Below are positions 63,737-64,000 of a DNA stretch of 64,000 nucleotides, in pieces. The notes under the pieces are model-generated. The model did no database searches and was not told the DNA's origin. It saw nothing but the letters and a program-made list of their open reading frames with translations. Made by a program: the position numbers and the translations under genes. Source of the stretch: Flavobacteriales bacterium. Lineage in GTDB: Bacteria > Bacteroidota > Bacteroidia > NS11-12g > UBA955. The stretch spans positions 1 to 64,000 of the forward strand of contig CANMCY010000004.1 of assembly GCA_947496375.1 (NCBI GenBank), given 5' to 3'. The stretch's first letter is position 1, and each line of letters begins with the position of its first letter.

Positions 63737-64000
63737 TCACGGGGACTCTATCATAATGGTAACCGGCCCATCGTTGATGAGCGACACCTGCATATCGGCG
63801 CCAAAAACACCTGTGGGTATGCTTTTGTTGAGGGTCTTTTGTAGTTCAGACAAAAACATTTCATACAGGGGTTTAGCGTTCTCGGGTCTTGCGGCTTGAA
63901 CAAAAGATGGCCGATTTCCTTTCCTGGCGTCTCCATAAAGCGTAAACTGGCTCACCAACAGTACATCGCCACCCGTGTCTGCTAACCTTAGATTCATCTT
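63737..64000 (-). CDS. dtd: D-aminoacyl-tRNA deacylase (5' end outside window)
   Basis: 87 residues of the C-terminal part are visible. The Dtd motif [21 protein letters not shown] contains the SQFTLY segment, and the end has [24 protein letters not shown] with the cross-subunit NxGPxT motif. It removes D-amino acids from tRNA. The Met near 63997 is internal, as a Lys codon precedes it and the protein should begin about 60 residues earlier. Confidence 0.95.
   Translation of the reverse strand, partial: KMNLRLADTGGDVLLVSQFTLYGDARKGNRPSFVQAARPENAKPLYEMFLSELQKTLNKSIPTGVFGADMQVSLINDGPVTIMIESP

Overview
The window comes from a chromosome of the phylum Bacteroidota. The main evidence is: secreted proteins ending in type IX secretion (T9SS) sorting domains, GldE, DUF3822, DUF4270 and DUF3050 families, the menaquinone genes menA and menC, almost no Shine-Dalgarno sequences, and many copies of the Bacteroidota -7 promoter element TAnnTTTG close to start codons. 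Catalase-peroxidase, superoxide dismutase and MiaE (an O2-dependent hydroxylase) point to an aerobic or oxygen-tolerant organism. The class cannot be fixed from sequence alone. No prophage, insertion sequence or CRISPR array is visible. The window is mostly housekeeping genes with a few accessory patches.

Layout. 1-5.5 kb (minus): a partial sugar N-acetyltransferase, a membrane Fe-S oxidoreductase, a nitronate monooxygenase-like flavoprotein, pyrF and a TonB-dependent receptor. 5.6-11.1 kb: katG, a GT87-like membrane protein, and an arsR-arsC-acr3 operon with an 18-bp palindromic operator. 11.2-15 kb (minus): rpsO-pnp and gmd. 15.2-22.5 kb: a secreted arylsulfotransferase-like protein, sodA, pnuC, ricT, a GH3-family protein and kbl. 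22.5-28.4 kb: two surface proteins (one with four exact 99-bp repeats) and two APC permeases. 28.4-32.9 kb: a 497-bp gene-free AT-rich gap, menA with an atypical SDR, an AlkB-like dioxygenase, a TIGR00266 protein and a SIMPL protein. 32.9-37.7 kb: two exported thioredoxin-fold proteins with GldE, an unknown exported protein and a lipid A deacylase-like protein. 37.7-43.6 kb (minus): a long run cysS-miaE-rsmE-purD-DUF502-exbB-exbD. 43.7-49.9 kb: a large M1 peptidase, the DUF3822-rsmD-coaD block, and a NUDIX/pyrE pair whose start codons overlap on opposite strands. 49.9-55.9 kb: tRNA-Arg(CCU), a pterin dehydratase, a MntA/HepT toxin-antitoxin pair, an RluB-type pseudouridine synthase with a 290-residue disordered extension, an RsmF-like methyltransferase, an exported nuclease and a DUF3050 protein ending in a 58-bp palindrome. 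56-64 kb: menC, a three-gene secreted-protein operon, DAHP synthase, a DUF4270 lipoprotein with a truncated GT5 protein, panC and a partial dtd.

How the genes work together. Several sets are coherent: menaquinone (menA, menC, with chorismate supply starting at DAHP synthase), oxidative and arsenic stress (katG, sodA, ars), RNA decay and ribosome maturation (pnp, rpsO, ricT, rsmE, rsmD, RluB- and RsmF-like), TonB energisation (exbB, exbD, receptor), pyrimidine synthesis (pyrF, pyrE) and coenzyme A (panC, coaD).

I found no clearly new multi-gene system. The most unusual sequence observations are: -7 elements ending 4-8 nt before many start codons, which predicts leaderless transcripts; the NUDIX/pyrE overlapping starts with reciprocal promoters; the long palindrome holding the DUF3050 stop codon; similar RGP-rich tails on PNPase and RicT; and an SDR lacking the catalytic Tyr and Lys.
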